64,000 nt of DNA from Thermocaproicibacter sp002397355 (GTDB taxonomy: Bacteria > Bacillota > Clostridia > Oscillospirales > Acutalibacteraceae), in the NCBI GenBank assembly GCA_036830905.1, contig DAISNS010000001.1, positions 1 through 64,000 of the forward strand, given 5' to 3'. Positions 43,295 to 51,921 of this stretch are shown here, piece after piece. Under the pieces are notes generated by a model. That model was not told the DNA's origin. It did no database searches and saw only the letters and a program-made list of their open reading frames with translations. The first letter of the stretch is position 1. The number at the start of each line of letters is the position of its first letter. Both the position numbers and the translations under genes were made by a program.

Positions 43295-44599
43295 ATGAAA
43301 GGCAGTAAAATCATTGACGTGACGGGCATGGAGATCCTCGATTCGCGCGGGAACCCGACGGTGGAGGCGACGGTGACGCTGGAAAACGGCGTCACGGGCA
43401 CGGCCGCCGTTCCGAGCGGGGCCTCCACCGGCCGGTTCGAGGCGCTGGAGCTGCGCGACGGCGACAAGTCCCGCTACGGCGGCAAGGGTGTGCGCAAGGC
43501 GGTCGAAAACGTCGGGGGCCCGATCCGCGAGATCGTGACGGGGATCGACGCGCGGGACAGCGCGCGGGTGGACGCCGCCATCCTCGCAGCGGACGGCACG
43601 CAGGAAAAGTCGCGTTTCGGCGCGAACGCGGTGCTTGCCGTGTCGCTGGCGGCGGCGCGCGCCGGGGCCGTTTCGCTCGGCCTGCCGCTTTACCGCTTCC
43701 TCGGCGGCATGGGCGCGGACACGCTCCCCGTTCCCATGATGAACATCCTGAACGGAGGCGCGCACGCTTCCAACAACGTGGACATCCAGGAGTTCATGAT
43801 CATGCCGGCGGGCGCGCCGTCGTTTGCGGAGGGCCTGCGGTACTGCGCCGAGGTCTACCATACCCTCGGCTCGCTGCTGAAGGAAAGGGGCCTTTCCACC
43901 GCCGTGGGCGACGAGGGCGGCTTCGCGCCGGACCTCGCGGACGACGAGGAGGCCATCCGGCTGATTCTGGATGCCGTGAAGGCGGCCGGCTACAAGCCGG
44001 GGAAGGACATCGTCCTCGCGCTGGACGCCGCCGCGAGCGAGTGGGCGGGGGCGGACGGCTATACGCTGCCGAAGCGCGGCCTCCGCTGCTCCTCCGCCGA
44101 CCTGACGGCCCGCTGGAAGGAGCTCGTTTCCAAGTACCCGATCCGCTCGCTGGAGGACCCGCTCGGCGAGGAGGACTGGCAGGGCTGGGCGCAGCTCACC
44201 GAAGAGCTGGGCGGCCGCGTGCAGCTTGTGGGGGACGACCTGTTCGTGACGAACACCTCGCGCCTGCGCCGCGGCATCGAGCTCGGCTGCGGAAACTCGG
44301 TTCTCATCAAGCTGAACCAGATCGGCTCGCTTTCCGAAACGACGGACGCCATCCGCATGGCGCACCGCTCGGGCTGGACGGCGGTGGTTTCCCACCGCTC
44401 GGGCGAGACGGCGGACCCCTTCGTGGCGGATCTTGCCGTCGCGTTCGGCACGGGGCAGATCAAGACCGGCGCGCCGTGCCGCAGCGAGCGCGTGGCCAAA
44501 TACAACCGCCTGCTGCACATCGAGCGGGAGCTCGGCTCCGGCGCGCGCTATCCCGGGGAAAAATGCTTCCGCCGGAAAACCGCCGGCCCGGAGCGGTAA
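43295..44599 (+). CDS. eno: Enolase
   Basis: A 434-residue glycolytic enzyme interconverting 2-phosphoglycerate and PEP. Signature segments ILDSRGNPTVE, GGAHASNNVDIQEFM, VGDEGGFAP, the metal ligand region LVGDDLFVT and SHRSGETADPF are intact. The ATG at 43295 has AAAGG about ten bases upstream; an ATG 12 bases earlier would be too close to it. Has its own terminator. Confidence 0.97.
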   Translation: MKGSKIIDVTGMEILDSRGNPTVEATVTLENGVTGTAAVPSGASTGRFEALELRDGDKSRYGGKGVRKAVENVGGPIREIVTGIDARDSARVDAAILAADGTQEKSRFGANAVLAVSLAAARAGAVSLGLPLYRFLGGMGADTLPVPMMNILNGGAHASNNVDIQEFMIMPAGAPSFAEGLRYCAEVYHTLGSLLKERGLSTAVGDEGGFAPDLADDEEAIRLILDAVKAAGYKPGKDIVLALDAAASEWAGADGYTLPKRGLRCSSADLTARWKELVSKYPIRSLEDPLGEEDWQGWAQLTEELGGRVQLVGDDLFVTNTSRLRRGIELGCGNSVLIKLNQIGSLSETTDAIRMAHRSGWTAVVSHRSGETADPFVADLAVAFGTGQIKTGAPCRSERVAKYNRLLHIERELGSGARYPGEKCFRRKTAGPER

Positions 44600-44639
44600 A
44601 AGCGCCTCCCGCTCCGCAGATCCCGGAATTCTTCGCCGT

Positions 44640-44676
44640 GCCCGCCGGAAACACCCGTTTCCGGCGGGCGCTTTCC
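44640..44676 (+). terminator. Terminator of eno
   Basis: A 13-base perfect stem (44640-44652 with 44657-44669) with loop ACCC, followed by GCTTTCC. Confidence 0.7.
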
Positions 44677-44693
44677 GTTCGGGGAAAACGGGC

Positions 44694-44730
44694 AAAAAAA
44701 GGCCGCCGCGAAGGGAATTTTCGCGGCGGC
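44694..44730 (-). terminator. Terminator of the ComFB-like gene
   Basis: An 11-base stem (44702-44712 with 44720-44730); on the minus strand followed by CTTTTTTT. Confidence 0.85.
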
Positions 44731-44782
44731 GCACCGTTTGTCCGCGGCCGGCCCGGCCTGCGGGGGACGCGGATGCGGGATC

Positions 44783-45043
44783 TCAGTGCCGGGGATGCTT
44801 TTTGACCTGTTCGGCGGCCTCGTACAAAGCCGTCAGCAGGTCGATCTCGAACTGGCTGCCGACCGTCCCCGCCTTCGCGAAGATCCATCCGTTCTCGGAG
44901 TTGACATACTTGGGCGAGAGGCGGTTCAGCGCATAGGCCGTAATGTCGCTGCGGCACCGGCTGCATTTGCAGCAGCCGAGCGTGTCGATGATCTCGTCCA
45001 GCTTTTCCGTTACCATCTCTTCCATGAAGTTCCTAGGTTCCAT
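44783..45043 (-). CDS. Late-competence ComFB-family protein
   Basis: An 86-residue protein of the ComFB family with a CxxC..CxxDITAYALNRLSPKYV zinc-type motif (CCKCSRCRSDITAYALN). ComFB proteins are found in many bacteria with diverse signalling links, some binding cyclic dinucleotides; role here unknown. It is the last gene of a small operon with its own terminator. Confidence 0.8.
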   Translation of the reverse strand: MEPRNFMEEMVTEKLDEIIDTLGCCKCSRCRSDITAYALNRLSPKYVNSENGWIFAKAGTVGSQFEIDLLTALYEAAEQVKKHPRH

Positions 45044-45151
45044 ATTCCAAACGCTCCTCCCGTTTCGCGCCGGGTGGCCCCCGGCGTTCCCGATCCCGTG
45101 TCGTTCCGCACGCCGTCCGCCCGGCGAAAGATCCCTTGCCCCGGAGGGGCC

Positions 45152-45829
45152 TCAGCGCTTTGCGGCGATCTCGCCGGGCCGCTTGAAGATGCTGTTCGCG
45201 GGCACATAGCCGCGCACCATCGAGAGCGGGTAGACGTTCGTGTGCCGCCCGACGATGGAGCCGGGGTTCAGGACGGAGTTGCAGCCGATTTCCGCGAAGT
45301 CGCCGAGCATCGCGCCCATCTTCTTCAGCCCGGTGGCGACGCGCTCCCCGTTCACCTGGACCGCGACGGGCGTCCTGTCGGCCTTCACGTTCGACGTGAT
45401 GGCCCCGGCGCCCATGTGGGCCCTGTGGCCGAGGATGGAGTCGCCGACATAGTTGTAGTGCGGCACCTGCACGCCGTCGAACAGGATCACGTTTTTCAGC
45501 TCCGTGGAGTTGCCGACCACGCAGCCCGCTCCCACGAGCGCGCTGCCGCGCACGAAGGCGCACTGGCGCACTTCCGTGTCCGGCCCGATGATGCACGGCC
45601 CGTGCAGGTACGCGGAATCGAACACCTTCGCGCTCTTCGCCACCCACACGTCTTCGCCGCGGCGCTCGTATTCCCCCGGCGGCAGGGCGGCGCCGAGCTT
45701 CCGGATGAAGTCCCCGATGAGGGGGAGCGCCTCCCACGGGTACCGCACGGATTCCAGCAGCGGTTTCGCCGCGGTGCGGCTCAGGTCGTACAGGCTCGAG
45801 ATCAGAACGGGTTCCAGCAGGTTTGTCAT
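45152..45829 (-). CDS. Left-handed beta-helix (hexapeptide) acyl/nucleotidyl transferase-like protein
   Basis: A 225-residue protein whose N-terminal ~60 residues are helical and whose remainder is a beta-helix of hexapeptide repeats (e.g. VWVAKSAKVFDSAYLHGP, then CIIGPDTEVRQ). It resembles the C-terminal acetyltransferase half of GlmU-type sugar-nucleotide enzymes, without a pyrophosphorylase domain. Substrate unknown. It follows trpS in the same orientation after 23 bases. Confidence 0.75.
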   Translation of the reverse strand: MTNLLEPVLISSLYDLSRTAAKPLLESVRYPWEALPLIGDFIRKLGAALPPGEYERRGEDVWVAKSAKVFDSAYLHGPCIIGPDTEVRQCAFVRGSALVGAGCVVGNSTELKNVILFDGVQVPHYNYVGDSILGHRAHMGAGAITSNVKADRTPVAVQVNGERVATGLKKMGAMLGDFAEIGCNSVLNPGSIVGRHTNVYPLSMVRGYVPANSIFKRPGEIAAKR

Positions 45830-45852
45830 TGGGGAAGGATCTCCTTTTCTGC

Positions 45853-46875
45853 TTATTTGGATACGCGCGGGAGGAAGCCGACTTTTTTCATCGCCTTGCG
45901 CAGCGTGCGGCCGGCGATGGCGGCGGCCTTTTCCGCGGACTCGTTCCAGCACTGCTCGAGGTAGTCGCGGTTTTTGATGTAGTCCTCGAAGCGCTCGCGG
46001 ATGGGGCGCAGGTGCTCGGCGACGGCCTCGCCAACGGCGGCCTTGAAGTCCCCGTAGCCCCTGCCGGAGAACTCGGCCTCGATCTGCGCGTCCGTCTCGC
46101 CCGTCACGCAGGAGTAGATGCTCATGAGGTTGTTCACGCCGTCCTTGCCCTCGGCGCGCCGGACGCAGGCTTCGCTGTCCGTCACGGCGCGGCGGAATTT
46201 CCGCATGATGTCCTCCGGCCTGTCGAGCACGGCGACGAAGGCGTTCGCGTTCTCGTCGGATTTGCTCATCTTCTTCGCCGGGTCCTGCAGCGACATGATC
46301 TTCGCGCCCTTCGGCGGGATGTAGGCGTCCGGCACCGTGAAGGTGGGGCCGTAGATCCCGTTGAAGCGCTCGGCGACGGTGCGCGTCAGCTCCAGGTGCT
46401 GCTTCTGGTCCGCGCCCACGGGCACCAGGTCCGCCCGGTACAGCAGGATGTCGGCCGCCATCAGCGAGGGGTAGGTGAACAGGCCGGCGTTTACGTTCTC
46501 GGGGTGTTTGGCGGATTTGTCCTTGAACTGCGTCATGCGCTGCAGCTCGCCGAACTGCGTGTAGCAGTCCAGCACCCACGCGAGCTGCGCGTGCGCCGGC
46601 ACGTGGCTCTGGATGAAGAACAGGCTCTTTTTCGGGTCGATGCCGCAGGCCAGCAGGAGCGCGTAGGCCTCCAGCGTGCGGCGGCGGAAATCCGCCGGAT
46701 TCTGGCGCACGGTGATGGTGTGCAGGTCCGCCAGAGCGTAGATGCAGTCGTATTCGTCCTGGAGCGAGATCCAGTTTTTCAGGGCGCCGAGGTAATTGCC
46801 GAGCGTGATGGTCCCGCTCGGCTGGATGGCGCTGAAGATCACTTTGCGGTGTCCGCCGTCGTTTTCCGGCTCCAT
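45853..46875 (-). CDS. trpS: Tryptophan--tRNA ligase
   Basis: A 340-residue class I synthetase charging tRNA-Trp. The HIGH-like motif is SGTITLGNYLGA near residue 20 and KMSKS is intact (AKKMSKSDENA near 200). No T-box leader is seen in the 27 bases before it; it appears to be transcribed with the upstream aminotransferase gene. Confidence 0.96.
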   Translation of the reverse strand: MEPENDGGHRKVIFSAIQPSGTITLGNYLGALKNWISLQDEYDCIYALADLHTITVRQNPADFRRRTLEAYALLLACGIDPKKSLFFIQSHVPAHAQLAWVLDCYTQFGELQRMTQFKDKSAKHPENVNAGLFTYPSLMAADILLYRADLVPVGADQKQHLELTRTVAERFNGIYGPTFTVPDAYIPPKGAKIMSLQDPAKKMSKSDENANAFVAVLDRPEDIMRKFRRAVTDSEACVRRAEGKDGVNNLMSIYSCVTGETDAQIEAEFSGRGYGDFKAAVGEAVAEHLRPIRERFEDYIKNRDYLEQCWNESAEKAAAIAGRTLRKAMKKVGFLPRVSK

Positions 46876-46902
46876 TCTATATTCCTTCTTTCAATATTCG
46901 CT

Positions 46903-48123
46903 TCATAATAGTGCCGCCGGGGGTTCCGTTCCCCCCGCGGGGCGCGGGTTGGCCAGCCCGCCGAGGATGCGGATGCCCTTCACGAGGGCGTCGTCCGCGG
47001 GAGTCGTGTAGTTGATGCGGAACGAGGAGCACGGCTGCGCCTCGTTCGTGAGGAACGCGCTGCCCGGCACGACGCACACGTTGTGCAGCACCGCGTTTTT
47101 GCAGAAGGCGGGCATGTTCTCGCCCTCCGGCAGCGTGCACCAGAAGAAGAGGCCGCCCTGGATGGGCAGGTAGGTCACGTTCGGCGCGAGGTAGCGGTCC
47201 AGCGCGTCCGCCGCCACCTTCGCCTTCCTGCGGTAGATTTCCTTCAGGCGCCGCAGGTGCGCCTCGTAGTCGTACCCCGTCATCAGCTCGTGGCAGACGA
47301 TCTGGCCCCACACGTTCGTGTGGACGTCCTCGCCCTGCTTGCACACGACCATCTTCTGGAGGATCTCCTCCGGCGCGACGCAGTACCCGACGCGGATGCC
47401 CGGCGCGACGACCTTGGAGAACGTGCCGGCGTAGACGACGAGGCCGGCCTCGTCCAGCGTTTTCACGGCGGGCACGTCCTCGCCCGCGAAGCGCAGGTCG
47501 CCGTAGGGGTTGTCCTCCAGGATCAGCACGCCGTGCGCCTTTGCCAGCTCGTACATCCTCCGGCGCTTTTCCATGCTCGTCGTGATGCCCGTCGGGTTCT
47601 GGAAATTCGGGATGGTGTAGATGAACCTGACGTTTTTCTCTTCCTCCAGCGCCCGTTCCAGCGCGTCCATGTTCATGCCGTCCGCCTCCATCGGCACGCC
47701 GCGCAGGCGCGCCCGGTACGAGCGGAATGTGTTCAGCGAGCCGATGAAGCTCGGCGACTCGCACAGGACGGTGTCGCCCTCGTTGAGGACGGATTTGGCC
47801 AGCAGGTCCATCACCTGCTGCGCGCCGCTCGTGACGAGCAGGCCGTCGAAGCCGCGCCCGATGCCGTACTTCCGACGCAGGTAAGCGGCCAGGTGCTCGC
47901 GCAGCGGGGGGTAGCCCTCCGTGACGCTGTACTGCAGCGCGTCCACCGGGCGCTCGCGCAGGATCTTTTCGGAGATCTCGGCGATTTCCTTCACGGGGAA
48001 GGCCTCCGGCGCGGGGTTGCCCGCGGAGAGCGAGATCATGCCCGGGCGGGAGGCGTACTTGAAGATTTCCCGGATCGCGGAGGGCTTGAGCGCCTGCACG
48101 CGGTCGGAAAAGCGATACTGCAT
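46903..48123 (-). CDS. PLP-dependent aminotransferase (fold I, 2-aminoadipate/aromatic type)
   Basis: A 406-residue class I/II aminotransferase. The PLP lysine sits in GTFSKVVAPGIRVG, and LSAGNPAPEAFP and NFQNPTGITTS are typical of the LysN/2-aminoadipate and KAT-like subgroup. No helix-turn-helix extension, so it is an enzyme, not a MocR regulator. Substrate among aromatic amino acids, 2-aminoadipate or leucine cannot be decided. Confidence 0.88.
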   Translation of the reverse strand: MQYRFSDRVQALKPSAIREIFKYASRPGMISLSAGNPAPEAFPVKEIAEISEKILRERPVDALQYSVTEGYPPLREHLAAYLRRKYGIGRGFDGLLVTSGAQQVMDLLAKSVLNEGDTVLCESPSFIGSLNTFRSYRARLRGVPMEADGMNMDALERALEEEKNVRFIYTIPNFQNPTGITTSMEKRRRMYELAKAHGVLILEDNPYGDLRFAGEDVPAVKTLDEAGLVVYAGTFSKVVAPGIRVGYCVAPEEILQKMVVCKQGEDVHTNVWGQIVCHELMTGYDYEAHLRRLKEIYRRKAKVAADALDRYLAPNVTYLPIQGGLFFWCTLPEGENMPAFCKNAVLHNVCVVPGSAFLTNEAQPCSSFRINYTTPADDALVKGIRILGGLANPRPAGGTEPPAALL

Positions 48124-48283
48124 GTTTCCTGCACTTCCTTTGCCCCGTTCCCGGGCCGGCGCGGGAGCGGGGGATGATATTGCAGTTTATTTTACCACAG
48201 AAACGCCGCGCTGAACAGAAGAAGCCGAATATCTTTTGAAGTTCCCCGTTTCGAGCGGATATACCCGGATATTCCGCCACGGA

Positions 48284-48316
48284 GTGACAAATCTTTCCTT
48301 ATACGGACTGTATAAT
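48284..48316 (+). promoter_or_regulatory. spoIIE promoter with 21-bp spacing (Spo0A-type)
   Basis: GTGACA (48284-48289) and TATAAT (48311-48316) are separated by 21 bases; no -35 exists at 17. Bacillus spoIIE and spoIIG have just such over-long spacers and need Spo0A-P. TGACAAA (48285-48291) matches the 0A box TGNCGAA at six of seven positions. Confidence 0.7.
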
Positions 48317-48368
48317 GGGAACTGAAAAAAACGGACAGGCTGTCCGGACGGCGGTGGGATGGTAAAAA

Positions 48369-50708
48369 ATGACAAATGCAAAAGTAAATCGCGTGCCCTT
48401 TTCGCAGGTTGCCGCTTCGTCGGCGAAGACCGTGGCAAGGCAGCTCGCGGCGTTCGCCGTTGCGCTCGTCTGCGCTCGGGGGACGGTTTTCGGGCAGTAC
48501 GCGCCCTTCGGCGTGGCTGTCGTGGCGGCGGCGCCGTATCCGGTGCTGCTCAGCGCGGCGCTGGGCGCCGCCTTAGGCTGCCTGCTGCCCTCGGCGGCGG
48601 CCGTGCCGGTGCATTATCTGGCGGCGGTCCTTGCGGCGGCGGCCATCCGCTGGACGCTGCAGGACCTCGTCAGGCTGCGGATGCACCCGGTGTTCGCGCC
48701 GCTGACGGCGGCGCTGCCGCTTTTGGCGACCATGGCCGCGATCCTGGCGGTGAACGGTTCCGGGTTCCGGGGGGCCGTCATGTATGTTTCGGAGGCGCTG
48801 CTCGCCGGCTGCGCGGCGTACTTTTTCCGGCGGACCGCGGCGGCGTTCGAGTCTGACAGGAGCGCCGCCGGCTGGAGCCCGCAGGAGGTCGTCTGCGGCG
48901 CGTTCTCGGCGGGCGTGGCGCTGCTGGGGCTTTCCGGCCTGTCGGTCGGCGGCGTGTCGGCCGGGAGGATCCTTGCGGTGGTTGCCGTTCTGTTCGCGGC
49001 GCGTTTCGGCGGCGTGGCGGGCGGCTGTGTGGCCGGGGTGGCGACGGGCCTCGTCTTCAGCCTCTCCACCGCGGGGCTCAGCTACCTTTCCGGCGCCTAC
49101 GCGCTGGGGGGACTGATGGCCGGCCTGTTCTCGCCGCTCGGCAGGCTCGCGGCGGCCGCGTCGTTCGTTGTCGCCAACGGCCTCGCGTCGCTGCAGGTGG
49201 GCAGCGGGAAAGAGGTCGTGGCGGGCCTGTACGAGGTTGCTGCCGCCACGGTGATCTACATGCTGCTGCCGGCCCGGGCGGGCGGCTTCCTCGCGGGTGT
49301 TTTCTCACGCGGCGCCGACGACGGCGGGCGCGCCGAGGGCCTGCGCCGCAGCGTGGTGATGAAGCTGGACTGCGCGGCGAAGGCGCTGGACAGCGTTTCG
49401 GACTCCGTGGAGGAGGTGTCGCGGAAGCTGGAAAAAACCTGCGCGCCGGACATCAACGGCGTTTACGAAAAGGTCGTCGCGGAGGTCTGCCATACCTGCG
49501 GGCTGAGAACGCGCTGCTGGCAGGGGGAGTACGGCGCGACGATGGACGCTTTCAACAATCTGACGCAGCCGCTCCGCGTGAAGGGAAAGGTGGGGCGTTC
49601 CGATTTCAGCGGGCAGTTCCTGGAAAAATGCAGCCGCCTGGACGCGGTTGCGGATTCCGTGAACGGCAACTATGCCCGGTACACCGCGTTCGATGCCGCG
49701 GAGACGCGGGCGCGGCAGGTGCGCGGCGCGGTGGCGCAGCAGTTTTCCACCGCCGGGGAGATCCTGGAGGACCTCTCCTCCGAGATGGAGATGGTCGGGA
49801 AATTCGACGACGTTTCCGCGCGGAAGGCGGAGGAGATCCTCCGGCTGGCGGGCGCGCAGCCGACCGAAGTCATCTGCCGCACCGACCGCTTCGGCCGCCT
49901 GTCCCTGGAGGCCGTGGGAAAGCTGGAAGGCAGCCTGCGCGTGGAGCGCGGCAGGCTGTTTCAGGAGCTCGCCCGCGCGTGCGGGCGAAAGTTCGGCCCG
50001 CCGTGCGTGAATTTTTCGGCCGGGTCGTACCGCCTGCGCATGAGCGAGCTCGCCCGCTACCGCGCGAAGCTCGGCTGCGCGCAGCATGTGTGCGGCAACG
50101 GGAAGCTCTGCGGCGACAACTGGAAGTGCTTCCCGGACGGGAACGGCCGGCAGATCGCCCTCATCAGCGACGGCATGGGGACGGGCGGCCGGGCGGCCGT
50201 GGACGGCGCGATGGCCTGCGGCATCATGCAGCGTCTCGTGGAGGCGGGCGTGGGGTTCGACGCCGCGCTCCGCGTGGTGAATTCCGCGCTTCTCGCCAAA
50301 TCGGGGGACGAGTCGATGGCGACCATGGACATCGCCGTGCTCGACCTCTACACCGGCGAAGCCGAACTGCTGAAGGCCGGCGCGCCGGAAACGATCTTCC
50401 GCAGGGGCGGGCGCGCCGTCCCGGCCGACATGCCCGGCCTTCCCATCGGCATCCTGGACGAGACGCGCCTCGCAAAGTCCGCCGAGACGCTTTCGGACGG
50501 CGACCTGATCGTGATGGTGTCGGACGGCGCGCTTGCCTCCGGCTCCGATTGGCTCTGCGCGCTGATCGAGGACTGGAAGGGAAACATCCCGCAGGAGCTG
50601 GCGGAGGAGATCGTGGGGCAGGCGATCTCCCGCCGGTCGGACGGCCACGACGACGACGTGACGGCGCTCGTGCTGATGCTCGGCAGCGCGGTGGACGGCG
50701 CTGCGTGA
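48369..50708 (+). CDS. spoIIE: Stage II sporulation protein E
   Basis: A 779-residue serine phosphatase that dephosphorylates SpoIIAA to activate sigma-F in the forespore. About ten membrane helices cover residues 25-300, a central region (about 310-560) follows with the conserved CHTCGLRTRCW motif, and the C-terminal PP2C domain has LISDGMGTG and the metal motif GHDDDVTAL. Family-typical architecture and length. Its promoter has Spo0A-type spacing. Confidence 0.97.
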   Translation: MTNAKVNRVPFSQVAASSAKTVARQLAAFAVALVCARGTVFGQYAPFGVAVVAAAPYPVLLSAALGAALGCLLPSAAAVPVHYLAAVLAAAAIRWTLQDLVRLRMHPVFAPLTAALPLLATMAAILAVNGSGFRGAVMYVSEALLAGCAAYFFRRTAAAFESDRSAAGWSPQEVVCGAFSAGVALLGLSGLSVGGVSAGRILAVVAVLFAARFGGVAGGCVAGVATGLVFSLSTAGLSYLSGAYALGGLMAGLFSPLGRLAAAASFVVANGLASLQVGSGKEVVAGLYEVAAATVIYMLLPARAGGFLAGVFSRGADDGGRAEGLRRSVVMKLDCAAKALDSVSDSVEEVSRKLEKTCAPDINGVYEKVVAEVCHTCGLRTRCWQGEYGATMDAFNNLTQPLRVKGKVGRSDFSGQFLEKCSRLDAVADSVNGNYARYTAFDAAETRARQVRGAVAQQFSTAGEILEDLSSEMEMVGKFDDVSARKAEEILRLAGAQPTEVICRTDRFGRLSLEAVGKLEGSLRVERGRLFQELARACGRKFGPPCVNFSAGSYRLRMSELARYRAKLGCAQHVCGNGKLCGDNWKCFPDGNGRQIALISDGMGTGGRAAVDGAMACGIMQRLVEAGVGFDAALRVVNSALLAKSGDESMATMDIAVLDLYTGEAELLKAGAPETIFRRGGRAVPADMPGLPIGILDETRLAKSAETLSDGDLIVMVSDGALASGSDWLCALIEDWKGNIPQELAEEIVGQAISRRSDGHDDDVTALVLMLGSAVDGAA

Positions 50709-50744
50709 AGGGGGGCGGGCTGAAAAACGGCCGCCCGGTCGAAA

Positions 50745-50779
50745 AATGCCCCGCCGCGGAAAAACCGCGGCGGGGCATT
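50745..50779 (-). terminator. Terminator of the aminomutase operon
   Basis: A 15-base perfect stem (50745-50759 with 50765-50779) with a five-base loop, followed on the minus strand by TTTTTC. It could also stop spoIIE reads. Confidence 0.8.
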
Positions 50780-50805
50780 GCCGTGCCCTCGGGCCGGGGG
50801 CCTTT

Positions 50806-51921
50806 TTACTCCTTCGGCGGCTGCGGGTAGCGGTAGATTTTTCCCTGGAAATTCTCCATCACGACCTCGCGGTCGTCCTTCGAGACGACGTAATTGTAGC
50901 TGATCGGCACTTTTCCGCCTCCGCCGGGCGCGTCGATCACGAATTTCGGCACGGCGTAGCCGGAGATATTGCCGGTCAGGTCGTGGATGATCTCCACGCC
51001 TTTGTCCACCGTCGTGCGGAAATGGCCGATGCCGCGCGACAAGTCGCACTGGTACAGGTAGTACGGGCGCACGCGCAGGTGCACGAGCTTCAGCATGAGC
51101 TCCTTCATGACGGCGGTGCTGTCGTTCACGCCGCGCAGCAGCACCGTCTGGTCGCCGAGCGGGATGCCGGCGTCCACGATCGCCCCGCAGGCGCGCGCGG
51201 ACTGCGGCGTGATCTCGTTCGGGTGCGAAAAATGGGTGTTGATCCAGATGGGCTGGTATTTTTTCAGCATGGAGAGCAGTTCGTCCGTGATGCGCATGGG
51301 AAGGACCACGGGCACGCGCGTCCCGATGCGGATGATGTCCACGTGGGGGATGGCGCGCAGGCCGGCGATGATGTGCTCGAGCTTCGGCGTCGCCATCGTG
51401 AGCGGGTCGCCGCCGGAGATCAGCACGTCGCGGATCTCGCGGTGCGCGCGGATGTAGCCGAGGGCCGCCTGAAGCTCCGGCTCGGAGATGACGCGGTCCT
51501 CCTCGCCCACGACGCGCCTGCGGGTGCAGTAGCGGCAGTAGGTGGAGCAGCACAGCGTGACGAGGAACAGCACGCGGTCCGGGTAGCGGTGGACGATGTG
51601 CGGCGCGGGGCTGTCGCTCACCTCGCCCAGCGGATCGGCCATGTCGTTGCCGCAGGGGAGCGTCTCCTCGATGGACGGCACGCAGACCTTCCGGATGGGA
51701 TCGTCCGGGTCGTCCGGGCGGATCAGCGACGCGTAGTAGGGCGTGACGGCCATGCGGAAGCTGGAGAGGCATTTGGCCACGTCCTCCCGCTCCCGGTCGG
51801 ACATCCCGAGGAATCCGGCGATCCCGTCCGCCGTGGTGATGCGGTTGGCGTACTGCCATTTCCAGTCGTTCCATCGGGGGTAGAGGGCTTCGTAGGACGC
51901 GGCGTCCGCGCAGCGTTTCAT
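50806..51921 (-). CDS. kamA: Lysine 2,3-aminomutase-family radical SAM protein
   Basis: A 371-residue radical SAM/PLP enzyme expected to interconvert L-lysine and beta-lysine. The cluster motif CSTYCRYC (CxxxCxxC) is intact and the PLP lysine lies in DAPGGGGK. Both aspartates that in clostridial KamA bind the lysine side-chain amine are present (YQCDLS and VIDAPGG), which favours lysine over glutamate. The ATG overlaps the stop of the upstream ATP-grasp gene as ATGA. Alternative: EpmB-like EF-P modification, less likely by length and partner. Confidence 0.88.
   Translation of the reverse strand: MKRCADAASYEALYPRWNDWKWQYANRITTADGIAGFLGMSDREREDVAKCLSSFRMAVTPYYASLIRPDDPDDPIRKVCVPSIEETLPCGNDMADPLGEVSDSPAPHIVHRYPDRVLFLVTLCCSTYCRYCTRRRVVGEEDRVISEPELQAALGYIRAHREIRDVLISGGDPLTMATPKLEHIIAGLRAIPHVDIIRIGTRVPVVLPMRITDELLSMLKKYQPIWINTHFSHPNEITPQSARACGAIVDAGIPLGDQTVLLRGVNDSTAVMKELMLKLVHLRVRPYYLYQCDLSRGIGHFRTTVDKGVEIIHDLTGNISGYAVPKFVIDAPGGGGKVPISYNYVVSKDDREVVMENFQGKIYRYPQPPKE

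Noticed and set aside
45830..46902. T-box or other tryptophan riboswitch before trpS
   Set aside because: Only 27 bases lie between trpS and the preceding gene, and no T-box sequence is seen.
46903..48123. MocR-type regulator
   Set aside because: The aminotransferase domain has no GntR-type helix-turn-helix, so it is an enzyme.
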